Below, one piece after another: positions 1 through 6,493 of a stretch of DNA of 10,619 nt. The translations under genes were made by a program, and so were the position numbers. The stretch lies in assembly GCA_963933885.1 (NCBI GenBank), contig CAWVWF010000120.1, positions 1 to 10,619 of the forward strand, given 5' to 3'. The notes beneath the pieces are model-generated. The model was given only the letters and a program-made list of their open reading frames with translations, was not told where the DNA came from and searched no databases. This DNA is from CAWVWF01 sp963933885. GTDB taxonomy: Bacteria > Bacteroidota > Bacteroidia > Flavobacteriales_C > GCA-002722245. How positions within the stretch are numbered: position 1 is the first letter of the stretch; each line of letters opens with the position of its first letter.

Positions 1-465
1 TTTTACCTCAGCGATATCCATTAATGGATTATCTTGGTTTGGAGTAGAAGTAACAACTAATTTCCCGTCAACAACTACTAACCAAGCCCAACCTGAACCA
101 AATCTAGTTGCAGCAGCTTTAGCGAAAGCATCTTTAAAAGCTTCATAACTTCCAAAAGCACTATCAATTGCAGCAGCAACATCACCTGTAGGATTACCTC
201 CACCATTTGGCGTCATAACTTCCCAAAATAAAGAGTGATTGTAAAAACCTCCTCCATTATTTCTTACAGCTCCAGAAGCCTTAGAAATATTAGCTAAGAT
301 ATCCTCAACACTTTTCCCTTCTAAATCAGTTCCTGCAACAGCGTTGTTTAAGTTATTAGTATAACCAGCGTGGTGCTTTCCGTGATGAATCTCCATTGTT
401 TTAGTATCAATGTTTGGTTCTAATGCGTCGGTTGCATATGGTAATTTTGGTAATTCGAATGCCAT
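1..465 (-). CDS. sodA: Superoxide dismutase, Mn-type (N-terminal 155 residues, cut by window edge)
   Basis: Partial gene read from ATG at 465 to the left edge; 155 codons without a stop, against about 200 for the family. It converts superoxide to oxygen and hydrogen peroxide in the cytoplasm. The N-terminal SOD helical-hairpin domain is complete. By alignment from memory with the E. coli enzymes, His27 (in IHHGKHH) and His77 (in YNHSLFW) are the first two metal ligands. The Asp and His ligands of the C-terminal DVWEH-type motif lie outside the window. Metal type is readable: Gly73 sits where Fe-SODs carry their active-site Gln, and Gln144 in PNQDNPLM sits where Mn-SODs carry theirs, so Mn or cambialistic use is expected. 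No signal peptide is visible. The gene is divergent from the small lipoprotein gene at 586, across a 120-bp intergenic region. Family call is secure; metal preference is an inference from two residues. Confidence 0.96.
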   Translation of the reverse strand, partial: MAFELPKLPYATDALEPNIDTKTMEIHHGKHHAGYTNNLNNAVAGTDLEGKSVEDILANISKASGAVRNNGGGFYNHSLFWEVMTPNGGGNPTGDVAAAIDSAFGSYEAFKDAFAKAAATRFGSGWAWLVVVDGKLVVTSTPNQDNPLMDIAEVK

Positions 466-504
466 AATTATATAGTTTTAAAAATTTAATTAAATGTTTC
501 TATC

Positions 505-512
505 CAAATATA
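505..512 (-). promoter_or_regulatory. Probable promoter -7 box for the superoxide dismutase gene
   Basis: Read on the minus strand, 512-505 is TATATTTG, a perfect match to the Bacteroidota -7 consensus TAnnTTTG. It lies 39 bp upstream of the ATG, giving a leader of roughly 30 nt. No good TTG-type -33 element is seen at the usual spacing, so the call rests on one box and its position. Confidence 0.5.
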
Positions 513-537
513 ACGATAGATTGTTCTCTTAAGAAAC

Positions 538-565
538 TTTGTAGGATAATAAAGTTTTATCTTAG
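538..565 (+). promoter_or_regulatory. Possible promoter for the small lipoprotein gene
   Basis: TTTG at 538-541 and TATCTTAG at 558-565 (five of the six fixed positions of TAnnTTTG), separated by 16 bp. This is slightly shorter than the usual 17-19 bp. Transcription would begin around 571, leaving a leader of about 15 nt before the ATG at 586. Confidence 0.4.
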
Positions 566-585
566 CAATAGATAAAAGCAATACT

Positions 586-786
586 ATGAAAAGAATATTA
601 ATTGCATTAGCATGCGTTTTCGCATTGTTAACGAGTTGCAAGGAGAAAACTCCAGAAGAAAAAATTAAAGATGGTGCTCAAGAGGTACAAGAAGGTACTT
701 CAGAAAAAGCAAACGAAATAGGAAAAAAAGCAAGTAAACTGTTTAAAGCCGTTAAAGAAGATGTTAAGGATGCTACTGAAAAGTAG
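586..786 (+). CDS. Small predicted lipoprotein with charged helical tail
   Basis: A 66-residue protein of unknown function. Residues 1-17 are a lipoprotein signal peptide (MKR, then a hydrophobic stretch) ending in the lipobox LLTSC, so Cys18 should be lipidated after cleavage by signal peptidase II. The mature part starts CKEK, which partly resembles the Lys plus acidic surface-export signal described for Bacteroidota lipoproteins; surface exposure is therefore possible but not certain. The rest (19-66) is almost all Lys, Glu, Asp and Ala, with phenylalanine only at position 53, and should form one amphipathic or coiled-coil helix. It superficially resembles YtxH- or LEA-like stress proteins, but that resemblance may be compositional only. 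It has its own probable promoter and terminator, so it is a single-gene unit. Its reality is supported by the signal peptide, the promoter box and the hairpin placed exactly at its end. Confidence 0.8.
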   Translation: MKRILIALACVFALLTSCKEKTPEEKIKDGAQEVQEGTSEKANEIGKKASKLFKAVKEDVKDATEK

Positions 787-796
787 CATTTTTTTT
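770..796 (+). terminator. Intrinsic terminator overlapping the lipoprotein stop codon
   Basis: Stem TGCTACT (771-777) pairs with AGTAGCA (782-788) around a GAAA tetraloop, extendable by A770-T789, and is followed by eight T residues (789-796). The stop codon TAG (784-786) lies inside the right arm. On the minus strand no T run follows the hairpin, so it is a good terminator for the plus-strand gene only. The stop codon of the convergent gene (797-795) overlaps the T run. Confidence 0.85.
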
Positions 797-1757
797 AGAT
801 CATTTTATTGTTCTCCATCTCAGAACGCTGGAAATTCATATAGTAGATGAAAAGAATAAGTCCTATTGAAAGGTAGGCCATTAAAGCATATGGATTATCA
901 GTGCCTAAAGAAAATAAGACCATTGTGTTGTTTATCAAATGAATAATAATTGGAAACACAATGCTCTTTCCCCAGTAATAAATATAGCCTAAGATTACAC
1001 CAAAAATAAATAGGTAAAAGAAATTGGCGATGTTAGCATGAAATGCAGCAAATATGAAAGCAGACAATGCTATTCCATTGTGGAAGTTACCTAACTTTTC
1101 GTTAAACAATCTTTGTAACACACCTCTAAAAAGAATCTCTTCCCCAATTGCAGGTATTACGGCAACTCCAATCCAACAAATTAAATAACCTCGATTGTCA
1201 TTTGGAAACATAACCATTAATTGTTCAATCATAGATTTTGCGTCTACTGTAATATCTAAACCGAATAAATATTCTTGTAATTTATTTATTCCCAGAACTT
1301 CGTTCAATCCTAAAGCATCGCTCGCTAATATTGGGACATTCAATGCCATTACAAAAGCTCCAAAAAACATCATCGGTTTCTTATTTTCAAACCCTAAAGA
1401 AACAATTCCCTTAGGGAAGAATAAATGCGCTAATAGAATTCCAATTAAAATAAAACTAAAGACACTTGCACCTACCAGGAAGTAAAAATATGTATCTAAT
1501 AGCTCTTGAGAGAGTTCAGGAATAACCTCAGTTACTCCTTTGTAAATTTTATCGTAATCTATATAACCATTTTTTGTAGCCTCTTTTGCTAGAACATCAG
1601 ATTTCTCATGGAATAATTCTACAGCCTCACTCGACTCACTAGGATAAAATAAAACCTGCGTTATACCAACGAAAATACTAGGCAGTAAAAGGATCGCTAA
1701 AAACGTTACGACGATCTTTAAATTAACATTCCAATTTCTAACTTTATTCAACTGCAT
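795..1757 (-). CDS. CPBP-family intramembrane metalloprotease (CAAX/Abi type)
   Basis: A 320-residue multi-pass membrane protein from ATG at 1757. A longer reading frame extends 50 codons upstream to 1907, but that extension is non-hydrophobic, lies antisense to the dus gene and is not credible. The three CPBP motifs are present: EEILFR (Glu206, Glu207, Arg211), FAAFH (His240) and HLINN (His273, Asn277). They supply the catalytic Glu and the metal ligands of this family. Hydrophobic segments are visible near 13-37, 91-115, 129-147, 190-205, 230-262, 265-285 and 290-307. Residues 38-90, between the first two membrane segments, form a long polar, acidic loop. Known relatives process prenylated proteins, peptides or bacteriocins, or have no known substrate. 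Nothing in the neighbours points to a substrate here. The gene is convergent with the small lipoprotein gene and divergent from dus. Confidence 0.92.
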   Translation of the reverse strand: MQLNKVRNWNVNLKIVVTFLAILLLPSIFVGITQVLFYPSESSEAVELFHEKSDVLAKEATKNGYIDYDKIYKGVTEVIPELSQELLDTYFYFLVGASVFSFILIGILLAHLFFPKGIVSLGFENKKPMMFFGAFVMALNVPILASDALGLNEVLGINKLQEYLFGLDITVDAKSMIEQLMVMFPNDNRGYLICWIGVAVIPAIGEEILFRGVLQRLFNEKLGNFHNGIALSAFIFAAFHANIANFFYLFIFGVILGYIYYWGKSIVFPIIIHLINNTMVLFSLGTDNPYALMAYLSIGLILFIYYMNFQRSEMENNKMI

Positions 1758-1773
1758 ATTATAACTATCTTTG
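1743..1773 (+). promoter_or_regulatory. Probable dus promoter inside the divergent start region
   Basis: TTTA at 1743-1746, a 19-bp spacer and TATCTTTG at 1766-1773 (perfect TAnnTTTG). Transcription would start near 1780, only a few bases before the ATG at 1783, so the mRNA would be nearly leaderless. The -33 part lies within the first codons of the CPBP protease gene on the other strand. Confidence 0.55.
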
Positions 1774-1782
1774 CAAAACCTT

Positions 1783-2763
1783 ATGAGCGTAAAGATAGGA
1801 AATATTGATCTAGGTGAGTTCCCTCTTTTATTGGCACCAATGGAAGATGTAAGTGATCCACCTTTTAGAGCATTGTGTAAAAAGCATGGTGCTGATTTAA
1901 TGTACACAGAATTTATTTCTAGTGAAGGATTAATCAGAGATGCTCAAAAGAGCATGATGAAATTGGACATCTACGATTACGAAAAACCAATTGGAATACA
2001 AATCTTTGGAGGAGAACTCTCTTCCATGATTAGAGCAACAGAAATTGTTGATGCCGCAAACCCTGATTTAATAGACATCAATTATGGTTGTCCAGTTAAA
2101 AAGGTAGTTTGTAAAATGGCGGGTTCAGGAATCTTACAAGACATACCTAGAATGGTATCCTTAACAGAAGCTGTTGTGAAAGCAACAAATAAACCTGTTA
2201 CTGTTAAAACTCGATTGGGTTGGGATGATGATACAAAATACGTTGTTGATGTCGCAGAAAGGCTGCAAGACGTTGGTGTTCAAGCAATTTCAATACATGG
2301 TCGTACGCGTAAGCAAATGTATAAAGGGGAAGCCAATTGGGATCTAATAAGAGAAACTAAAGAAAATCCTCGCTTACATATTCCTGTTTTTGGAAATGGT
2401 GATATTGATTCTCCAGAAAAAGCATTGAAGTATAGAAACGAATACAATGTTGATGGGATAATGATTGGTAGAGCGGCTATTGGGAATCCTTGGATTTTCG
2501 ATCAGATCAAACATTATTTTAAAACTGGAGAACATAAAGCAGAGGCTTCTGTTAGAGATCGTGTTGAAGCTGCTATGTTTCACTTAGACGAATCTCTTAG
2601 ATGGAAAGGTCCTAAACTTGGAATTTTCGAAATGCGTCGCCATTACACCAATTATTTCAGAGGACTTGAAGGAATCAAGGAATACAGAATGAGATTGGTA
2701 CAACACGACAATCCAGACGACGTAAAGAATGTTTTAAGAGAAATCATTCAACGCTACGGTTGA
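1783..2763 (+). CDS. dus: tRNA-dihydrouridine synthase (DusB/NifR3-like)
   Basis: A 326-residue cytoplasmic flavoenzyme that reduces uridine to dihydrouridine in tRNA loops, using FMN and NADPH. The start is the ATG at 1783; an in-frame TTG at 1771 overlaps the promoter box and is less likely. Motifs run in family order: LLAPMEDVSDPPFR (16-29) at the first strand of the TIM barrel; NYGCP (100-104) with the catalytic Cys103; VKTRLGW (141-147) with Lys142 at the flavin; SIHGRTR (170-176) with His172; PVFGNGDI (201-208); and MIGRAAIGNPW (227-237), which binds the FMN phosphate. The C-terminal helical tRNA-binding domain follows from about 250. Length is normal. Assignment to the DusB subgroup rather than another Dus class is less certain than the enzyme family. 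No clear terminator is seen in the 144 bp before mdh. Confidence 0.96.
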   Translation: MSVKIGNIDLGEFPLLLAPMEDVSDPPFRALCKKHGADLMYTEFISSEGLIRDAQKSMMKLDIYDYEKPIGIQIFGGELSSMIRATEIVDAANPDLIDINYGCPVKKVVCKMAGSGILQDIPRMVSLTEAVVKATNKPVTVKTRLGWDDDTKYVVDVAERLQDVGVQAISIHGRTRKQMYKGEANWDLIRETKENPRLHIPVFGNGDIDSPEKALKYRNEYNVDGIMIGRAAIGNPWIFDQIKHYFKTGEHKAEASVRDRVEAAMFHLDESLRWKGPKLGIFEMRRHYTNYFRGLEGIKEYRMRLVQHDNPDDVKNVLREIIQRYG

Positions 2764-2907
2764 TCTAGAATCACTTAATAATAAATCAAATTAGCATTTC
2801 ATACCTCTATTACATCATAATTTTCTGATATAAATCATTAAAAATCCAGATGAAAATGAGTAACTTAGAGGCTGAATTTATTTAATCATACATTAAAATA
2901 TATAAAT

Positions 2908-3834
2908 ATGAAAGTTACCGTTGTTGGAGCTGGAGCAGTAGGTGCAAGTTGTGCTGAATACATCGCAATTAAAAACTTCGCATCAGAAGTTGTTATCGTT
3001 GATATTAAAGAAAATTTCGCAGAAGGGAAAGCAATGGACCTTATGCAGACTGCATCTTTGATGGATTTTGATACTCAAATCACTGGAAGTACTAACGATT
3101 ATTCTAAAACTGCAGGTTCTGAAGTTGCTGTTATTACAAGTGGAATTCCACGTAAGCCAGGAATGACTCGTGAAGAATTAATCGGTATCAATGCTGGAAT
3201 CGTGAAAGAAGTTTCTGCTAACTTAGTTAAGCATTCTCCTGACGTAATTATCATCGTTGTATCTAACCCAATGGATACTATGGCATACTTGGCGCACAAA
3301 GCAACAGGTTTACCAAAAAACAGAATTATTGGAATGGGTGGTGCTTTAGATAGTGCACGTTTCAAATATAGATTAGCTGAAGCTTTAGGATGTCCTCAAT
3401 CGGATGTTAGCGGAATGGTAATCGGTGGTCACTCTGATACAGGAATGATTCCATTAACTTCTATCGCTACAAGAAACAGTATTTTAGTTTCTGAATTCTT
3501 AAGTGAAGAAAAATTGGCTGAGGTAGCAAAAGCAACTATGGTTGGTGGAGCAACTTTAACTGGTATGTTAGGAACTAGTGCATGGTACGCACCAGGTGCT
3601 GCAGTGTCTTCAATGGTTCACGCTATTGTAACAGATTCTAAGAAAATGTTCGCTTGTTCTGCAATGTTAGACGGTGAATTCGGTCTTTCTGATATCTCTA
3701 TCGGAGTTCCTTGTATCATCGGAAAAGGTGGTATCGAAAAAATCGTTGAAATGAAATTAAACGATGCTGACAAAGCTAAATTAATTGAATCTGCTGCTGC
3801 AGTTTCTAAGACTAATGCTTTATTAGCAGTTTAA
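2908..3834 (+). CDS. mdh: Malate dehydrogenase, LDH-like type
   Basis: A 308-residue NAD-dependent enzyme of the TCA cycle that interconverts malate and oxaloacetate. The N-terminal Rossmann motif GAGAVG is at 7-12, and Asp32 at the end of the second strand indicates NAD rather than NADP. Substrate residues are all visible: Arg82 and Arg88 in the mobile loop PRKPGMTR, Asn120 in VSNPMD, Arg151 in LDSARF, and the catalytic pair Asp148 and His175 (in GGHSD). Arg82 marks malate rather than lactate specificity. Length and motifs fit the tetrameric, LDH-like MDH found in Bacteroidota, rather than the E. coli type. It is monocistronic: 144 bp of non-coding sequence lies upstream and a strong terminator follows. 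A possible -7 box TAACTTAG (2861-2868) lies 39 bp before the ATG, but no -33 box accompanies it. Confidence 0.97.
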   Translation: MKVTVVGAGAVGASCAEYIAIKNFASEVVIVDIKENFAEGKAMDLMQTASLMDFDTQITGSTNDYSKTAGSEVAVITSGIPRKPGMTREELIGINAGIVKEVSANLVKHSPDVIIIVVSNPMDTMAYLAHKATGLPKNRIIGMGGALDSARFKYRLAEALGCPQSDVSGMVIGGHSDTGMIPLTSIATRNSILVSEFLSEEKLAEVAKATMVGGATLTGMLGTSAWYAPGAAVSSMVHAIVTDSKKMFACSAMLDGEFGLSDISIGVPCIIGKGGIEKIVEMKLNDADKAKLIESAAAVSKTNALLAV

Positions 3835-3854
3835 TTAAACTACAATATTTTACT

Positions 3855-3888
3855 AAGGGTTGCTTTCAATGAAAGCAACCCTTTTTTT
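3855..3888 (+). terminator. Strong intrinsic terminator after mdh
   Basis: An 11-bp perfect stem, GGGTTGCTTTC (3857-3867) with GAAAGCAACCC (3871-3881), closes a 3-nt AAT loop and is followed by seven T residues (3882-3888). The preceding AA can pair with the first two Ts. It lies 20 bp after the mdh stop codon. Confidence 0.95.
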
Positions 3889-3962
3889 ATGCCAAATAAT
3901 TCAATATCATAAGTTGTTGATAACACAATTTCAACTGCCATCAATAAGGTTAATTTTATACC

Positions 3963-3970
3963 TAATTTTG
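3963..3970 (+). promoter_or_regulatory. Probable promoter -7 box for the large SDR gene
   Basis: TAATTTTG matches TAnnTTTG perfectly and lies 19 bp upstream of the ATG at 3990, implying a leader of about 12-15 nt. No convincing -33 TTG is present at 17-19 bp spacing. Confidence 0.45.
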
Positions 3971-3989
3971 TACACTAATACTTTCTATA

Positions 3990-5546
3990 ATGGCTGATTT
4001 TAAGGACGAGGATAAAAACGAAAAGATAAGTGAAGAGCAAATCAACCAGTGCTTAGAAGTATTGCTTCAATTAAATAAAGACACCAACCAAATTTTTGAA
4101 ATCCCTTCAGAAAAGCGTGTTGAGTTAATTATGGCTGCAGGTTTATTTTCTAGACCTGATAAAGAAGAATTTGAAAGAAGGAAGCGTGAGGCTAAAAAAA
4201 TGTTTAAACGGAAAGTAAGGTTTAAAGATAGGCAAGCTCGAAACGTAACAGGAATTAGATCTGCTAGAGATGCTGCAATTTTTGTAGCTCCTAAAATGAT
4301 TGCACTTACTGGAAAAGAAGAAAATGAAATTGAATTAGAATCACCTCAAAACTGCTATGTATGTAAAGAGGAATATAGTAAACTGCACCACTTTTACGAC
4401 ACGATGTGTAAGGAATGTGGTGATTTCAATTATGCTAAACGATTTCAAACAGCTGATCTAACAGGGCAAGTTGCTTTGGTAACAGGTTCTAGATTGAAAA
4501 TTGGATACCATATTTCATTATTGATGCTTCGTGCAGGAGCAACAGTAATTGCTACTACTAGATTCCCCGTAGATTCTGCTTTAAGATTTGCCAAAGAAGC
4601 TGACTTTAATCAATGGGGAGACAGACTTAAGATTCATGGTTTGGATTTGAGACATATTCCAAGTGTTGAAATATTCTGTAATTTCATAGAACAGCAATAC
4701 AGTAGATTAGATATATTAATTAACAATGCTGCTCAAACAGTTAGACGTCCTGCTGGTTTCTATGAGCACTTAATGGAAAATGAAGACTTGCCTATAGATA
4801 AGTTACCTGCTTCCGCTCAACAGCTTCTTGCTGATCATGACACTTGTTTAAATGAGATTAACTCGTTAACTACAGGATTCTCTGAAAAAGAAGAGAAAAA
4901 CTTAACAGTTAGTTGGCATGGAAATCAGGTTGGAATTGGAATTAAAAACTCAGCACAGCTCTCTCAAATACCATATAGTATTGATAATTCATTAGCTACA
5001 GATGAGGTATTTCCAGTTGGAAAATTGGATGCCGATTTACAGCAAGTTGATTTAAGAAAAACGAACAGTTGGCGTTTGAAATTGGGAGAAATTCATACCA
5101 ATGAAATGCTTGAAGTTCAACTGGTGAATTCTGTTGCTCCTTTCGTTTTATGTAACCGTTTGGTTAATATTATGAAAAAGGAAAATACAGGAATGAAACA
5201 TATTATTAATGTTTCTGCTATGGAAGGTAAGTTTCACCGTTGGCATAAAGAAGATAGACATCCTCATACAAATATGGCGAAAGCTGCTTTGAATATGATG
5301 ACACATACTTCAGCTTCTAATTTTGCCAAGTTCGGTATTTATATGAATGCTGTTGATACTGGTTGGGTAACGGATGAAGATCCTGCTGAATTGGCTAAAC
5401 GAAAAGAAGACCTTCACGACTTCCAACCTCCATTAGATATTGTAGATGGAGCTGCAAGAGTGTTAGATCCTTTGTTTGATGGAATTAATATTGGTAAACA
5501 TTGGTGTGGTAAATTCCTTAAGGATTACCGTCCAACTGATTGGTAA
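3990..5546 (+). CDS. Non-canonical short-chain dehydrogenase with four-Cys putative zinc site
   Basis: A 518-residue protein, about twice the length of a classical SDR. Residues 1-115 are a charged, mostly helical extension of unknown role. CYVC (122-125) and CKEC (140-143) form a likely four-cysteine zinc site. The Rossmann part begins at about 159: TGSRLKIG (165-172) is the cofactor glycine motif with Lys170 in place of the usual central Gly, and LINNAA (243-248) is the SDR NNAG-type motif. Residues 250-375 are an insertion rather than the usual short helix. The catalytic region keeps Asn380 and Ser409 (INVSAMEG), but where YxxxK is expected the sequence is TNMAK, with Thr427 replacing Tyr and Lys431 kept. 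DTGWVTDE (456-463) follows the usual post-catalytic Pro-Gly site. I recall similar long proteins with SAMEGKF and HTNMAK in eukaryotes and bacteria, without an established function. Soluble; probably monocistronic. Substrate and activity are unknown. Confidence 0.85.
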   Translation: MADFKDEDKNEKISEEQINQCLEVLLQLNKDTNQIFEIPSEKRVELIMAAGLFSRPDKEEFERRKREAKKMFKRKVRFKDRQARNVTGIRSARDAAIFVAPKMIALTGKEENEIELESPQNCYVCKEEYSKLHHFYDTMCKECGDFNYAKRFQTADLTGQVALVTGSRLKIGYHISLLMLRAGATVIATTRFPVDSALRFAKEADFNQWGDRLKIHGLDLRHIPSVEIFCNFIEQQYSRLDILINNAAQTVRRPAGFYEHLMENEDLPIDKLPASAQQLLADHDTCLNEINSLTTGFSEKEEKNLTVSWHGNQVGIGIKNSAQLSQIPYSIDNSLATDEVFPVGKLDADLQQVDLRKTNSWRLKLGEIHTNEMLEVQLVNSVAPFVLCNRLVNIMKKENTGMKHIINVSAMEGKFHRWHKEDRHPHTNMAKAALNMMTHTSASNFAKFGIYMNAVDTGWVTDEDPAELAKRKEDLHDFQPPLDIVDGAARVLDPLFDGINIGKHWCGKFLKDYRPTDW

Positions 5547-5556
5547 AAACAAAGAA

Positions 5557-5586
5557 TGTTCATTCTCTATTAATACAGAATGAACA
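5557..5586. terminator. Hairpin terminator shared by two convergent genes
   Basis: A 10-bp perfect stem, TGTTCATTCT (5557-5566) with AGAATGAACA (5577-5586), closes a 10-nt loop. It lies 10 bp after the SDR stop and 10 bp after the stop of the convergent lipoprotein gene. On the minus strand the hairpin is followed by a T-rich tract (TTCTTTGTTTTT). On the plus strand only CCCTTT follows directly, so it should work better for the lipoprotein gene. Confidence 0.7.
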
Positions 5587-5596
5587 CCCTTTCAAT

Positions 5597-6325
5597 TTAA
5601 TTTTTCTTTACACTTCCTGATCCTGAAATATTTGAATTCACATTTGGTGATCCTGAATACCTCACATCTCCGCTTCCACTAATATGTACATCTAGCGAAT
5701 TATTCACATCAACTATTGCATCTCCTGATCCACTAATTTTAATCGTTAAATCATCTGTATTTAGATCAGATAAATCAATATCTCCTGATCCTGAAATATC
5801 AATTTCACCGTCATCAGCACTAGAACCGCTCAATACGACTTCCCCACTTCCATTTACAGTAATTTCATAATCATCTACAGTAATATTACTAAGATTAATC
5901 TCTCCGCTTCCATTGATATTAATATCTAAATCCGATAAGATTAAAGCTGTATGACTAGTGATCTCTCCTGATCCACAAACTTCTAGCTCTTCATAGTTTG
6001 GATTAGATATATAAATTTTAACGTCACCATTTACTTCATTTAAACACTTCCCGTTCTTAACATCCAATACCAACTCATCTCCTTTTACATCAACTTCGAT
6101 ATATTCGAGTAAATTATCACTACATACAATTTTAACTTCTTGTGGTCCTTGAGATAAATAAACATGCGCATCAAACTCTAATTCTACTTTTGAAAAGCTA
6201 GATACGTTTATAATTTTCGTTGCGGAACTTCCATTCCCTTCTTTACAATACCATTTTTCATTGTGACAAGAAGTTAACATTCCTCCTAATAATATCGATC
6301 CTAAAATAATTTCTTTAATTTTCAT
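5597..6325 (-). CDS. GIN-domain (DUF2807) lipoprotein, beta-helix type
   Basis: A 242-residue envelope protein from ATG at 6325; a 20-codon upstream extension to 6385 would bury the signal peptide and is rejected. Residues 1-19 form a lipoprotein signal peptide with lipobox MLTSC, so Cys20 is the lipidated residue. The mature start (CHNEKW) lacks an obvious acidic surface-export signal. From about 37 the chain matches the GIN/DUF2807 pattern once named a putative autotransporter adhesin head: alternating hydrophobic strands and repeated GSG turns followed by Glu or Asp. GSG occurs at 118, 139, 159, 179, 199, 217 and 235, a spacing of about 20 then 18 residues that suggests one turn of a right-handed beta-helix each. 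The four cysteines at 27, 68, 94 and 117 could form disulfides. Function in this family is not established; adhesion or envelope stress roles are guesses. It has a long non-coding leader region and is probably transcribed alone. Confidence 0.88.
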   Translation of the reverse strand: MKIKEIILGSILLGGMLTSCHNEKWYCKEGNGSSATKIINVSSFSKVELEFDAHVYLSQGPQEVKIVCSDNLLEYIEVDVKGDELVLDVKNGKCLNEVNGDVKIYISNPNYEELEVCGSGEITSHTALILSDLDININGSGEINLSNITVDDYEITVNGSGEVVLSGSSADDGEIDISGSGDIDLSDLNTDDLTIKISGSGDAIVDVNNSLDVHISGSGDVRYSGSPNVNSNISGSGSVKKN

Positions 6326-6493
6326 CTTTGTGTTTTTAATAGTTACACAACTAAGACAACCAATAATAAAAACACCCCTATTCAACTTTTAAATTATTTT
6401 CAGAAAACAATTTATGACAGGAAAATAATCAGTAAAACAAGGGGTTATGTACTTTTAAAAGAAAACTTACTCAGCAAGGTATACTGTAAATAA

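Noticed and set aside
484..495. 12-bp perfect palindrome ATTTAATTAAAT in the sodA leader
   Set aside because: It consists only of A and T, and such palindromes are common in AT-rich spacers; no second copy was seen near the divergent promoter.
1195..1485. Open frame of 96 codons on the plus strand
   Set aside because: It lies fully antisense to the CPBP protease gene, which has clear family motifs; the peptide shows no domain.
1758..1907. 50-codon N-terminal extension of the CPBP protease reading frame
   Set aside because: It is antisense to the start of dus, is not hydrophobic or family-like, and the ATG at 1757 precedes the first membrane segment directly.
2374..2583. Open frame of 69 codons on the minus strand
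   Set aside because: Antisense shadow of dus, overlapping conserved FMN-binding motifs of the real gene.
2821..2843. Weak hairpin TTTT-TGAT ... ATCA-AAAA after dus as a terminator
   Set aside because: The stem is AT-only with an internal bulge and no T run follows; such matches are expected by chance at this composition.
3099..3365. Open frame of 88 codons on the minus strand
   Set aside because: Antisense shadow of mdh, across its most conserved catalytic segment.
3914..3924. DnaA-box-like sequence (TGTTGATAA) upstream of the large SDR gene
   Set aside because: One near-match only, with no cluster of boxes, AT-rich unwinding element or replication genes nearby.
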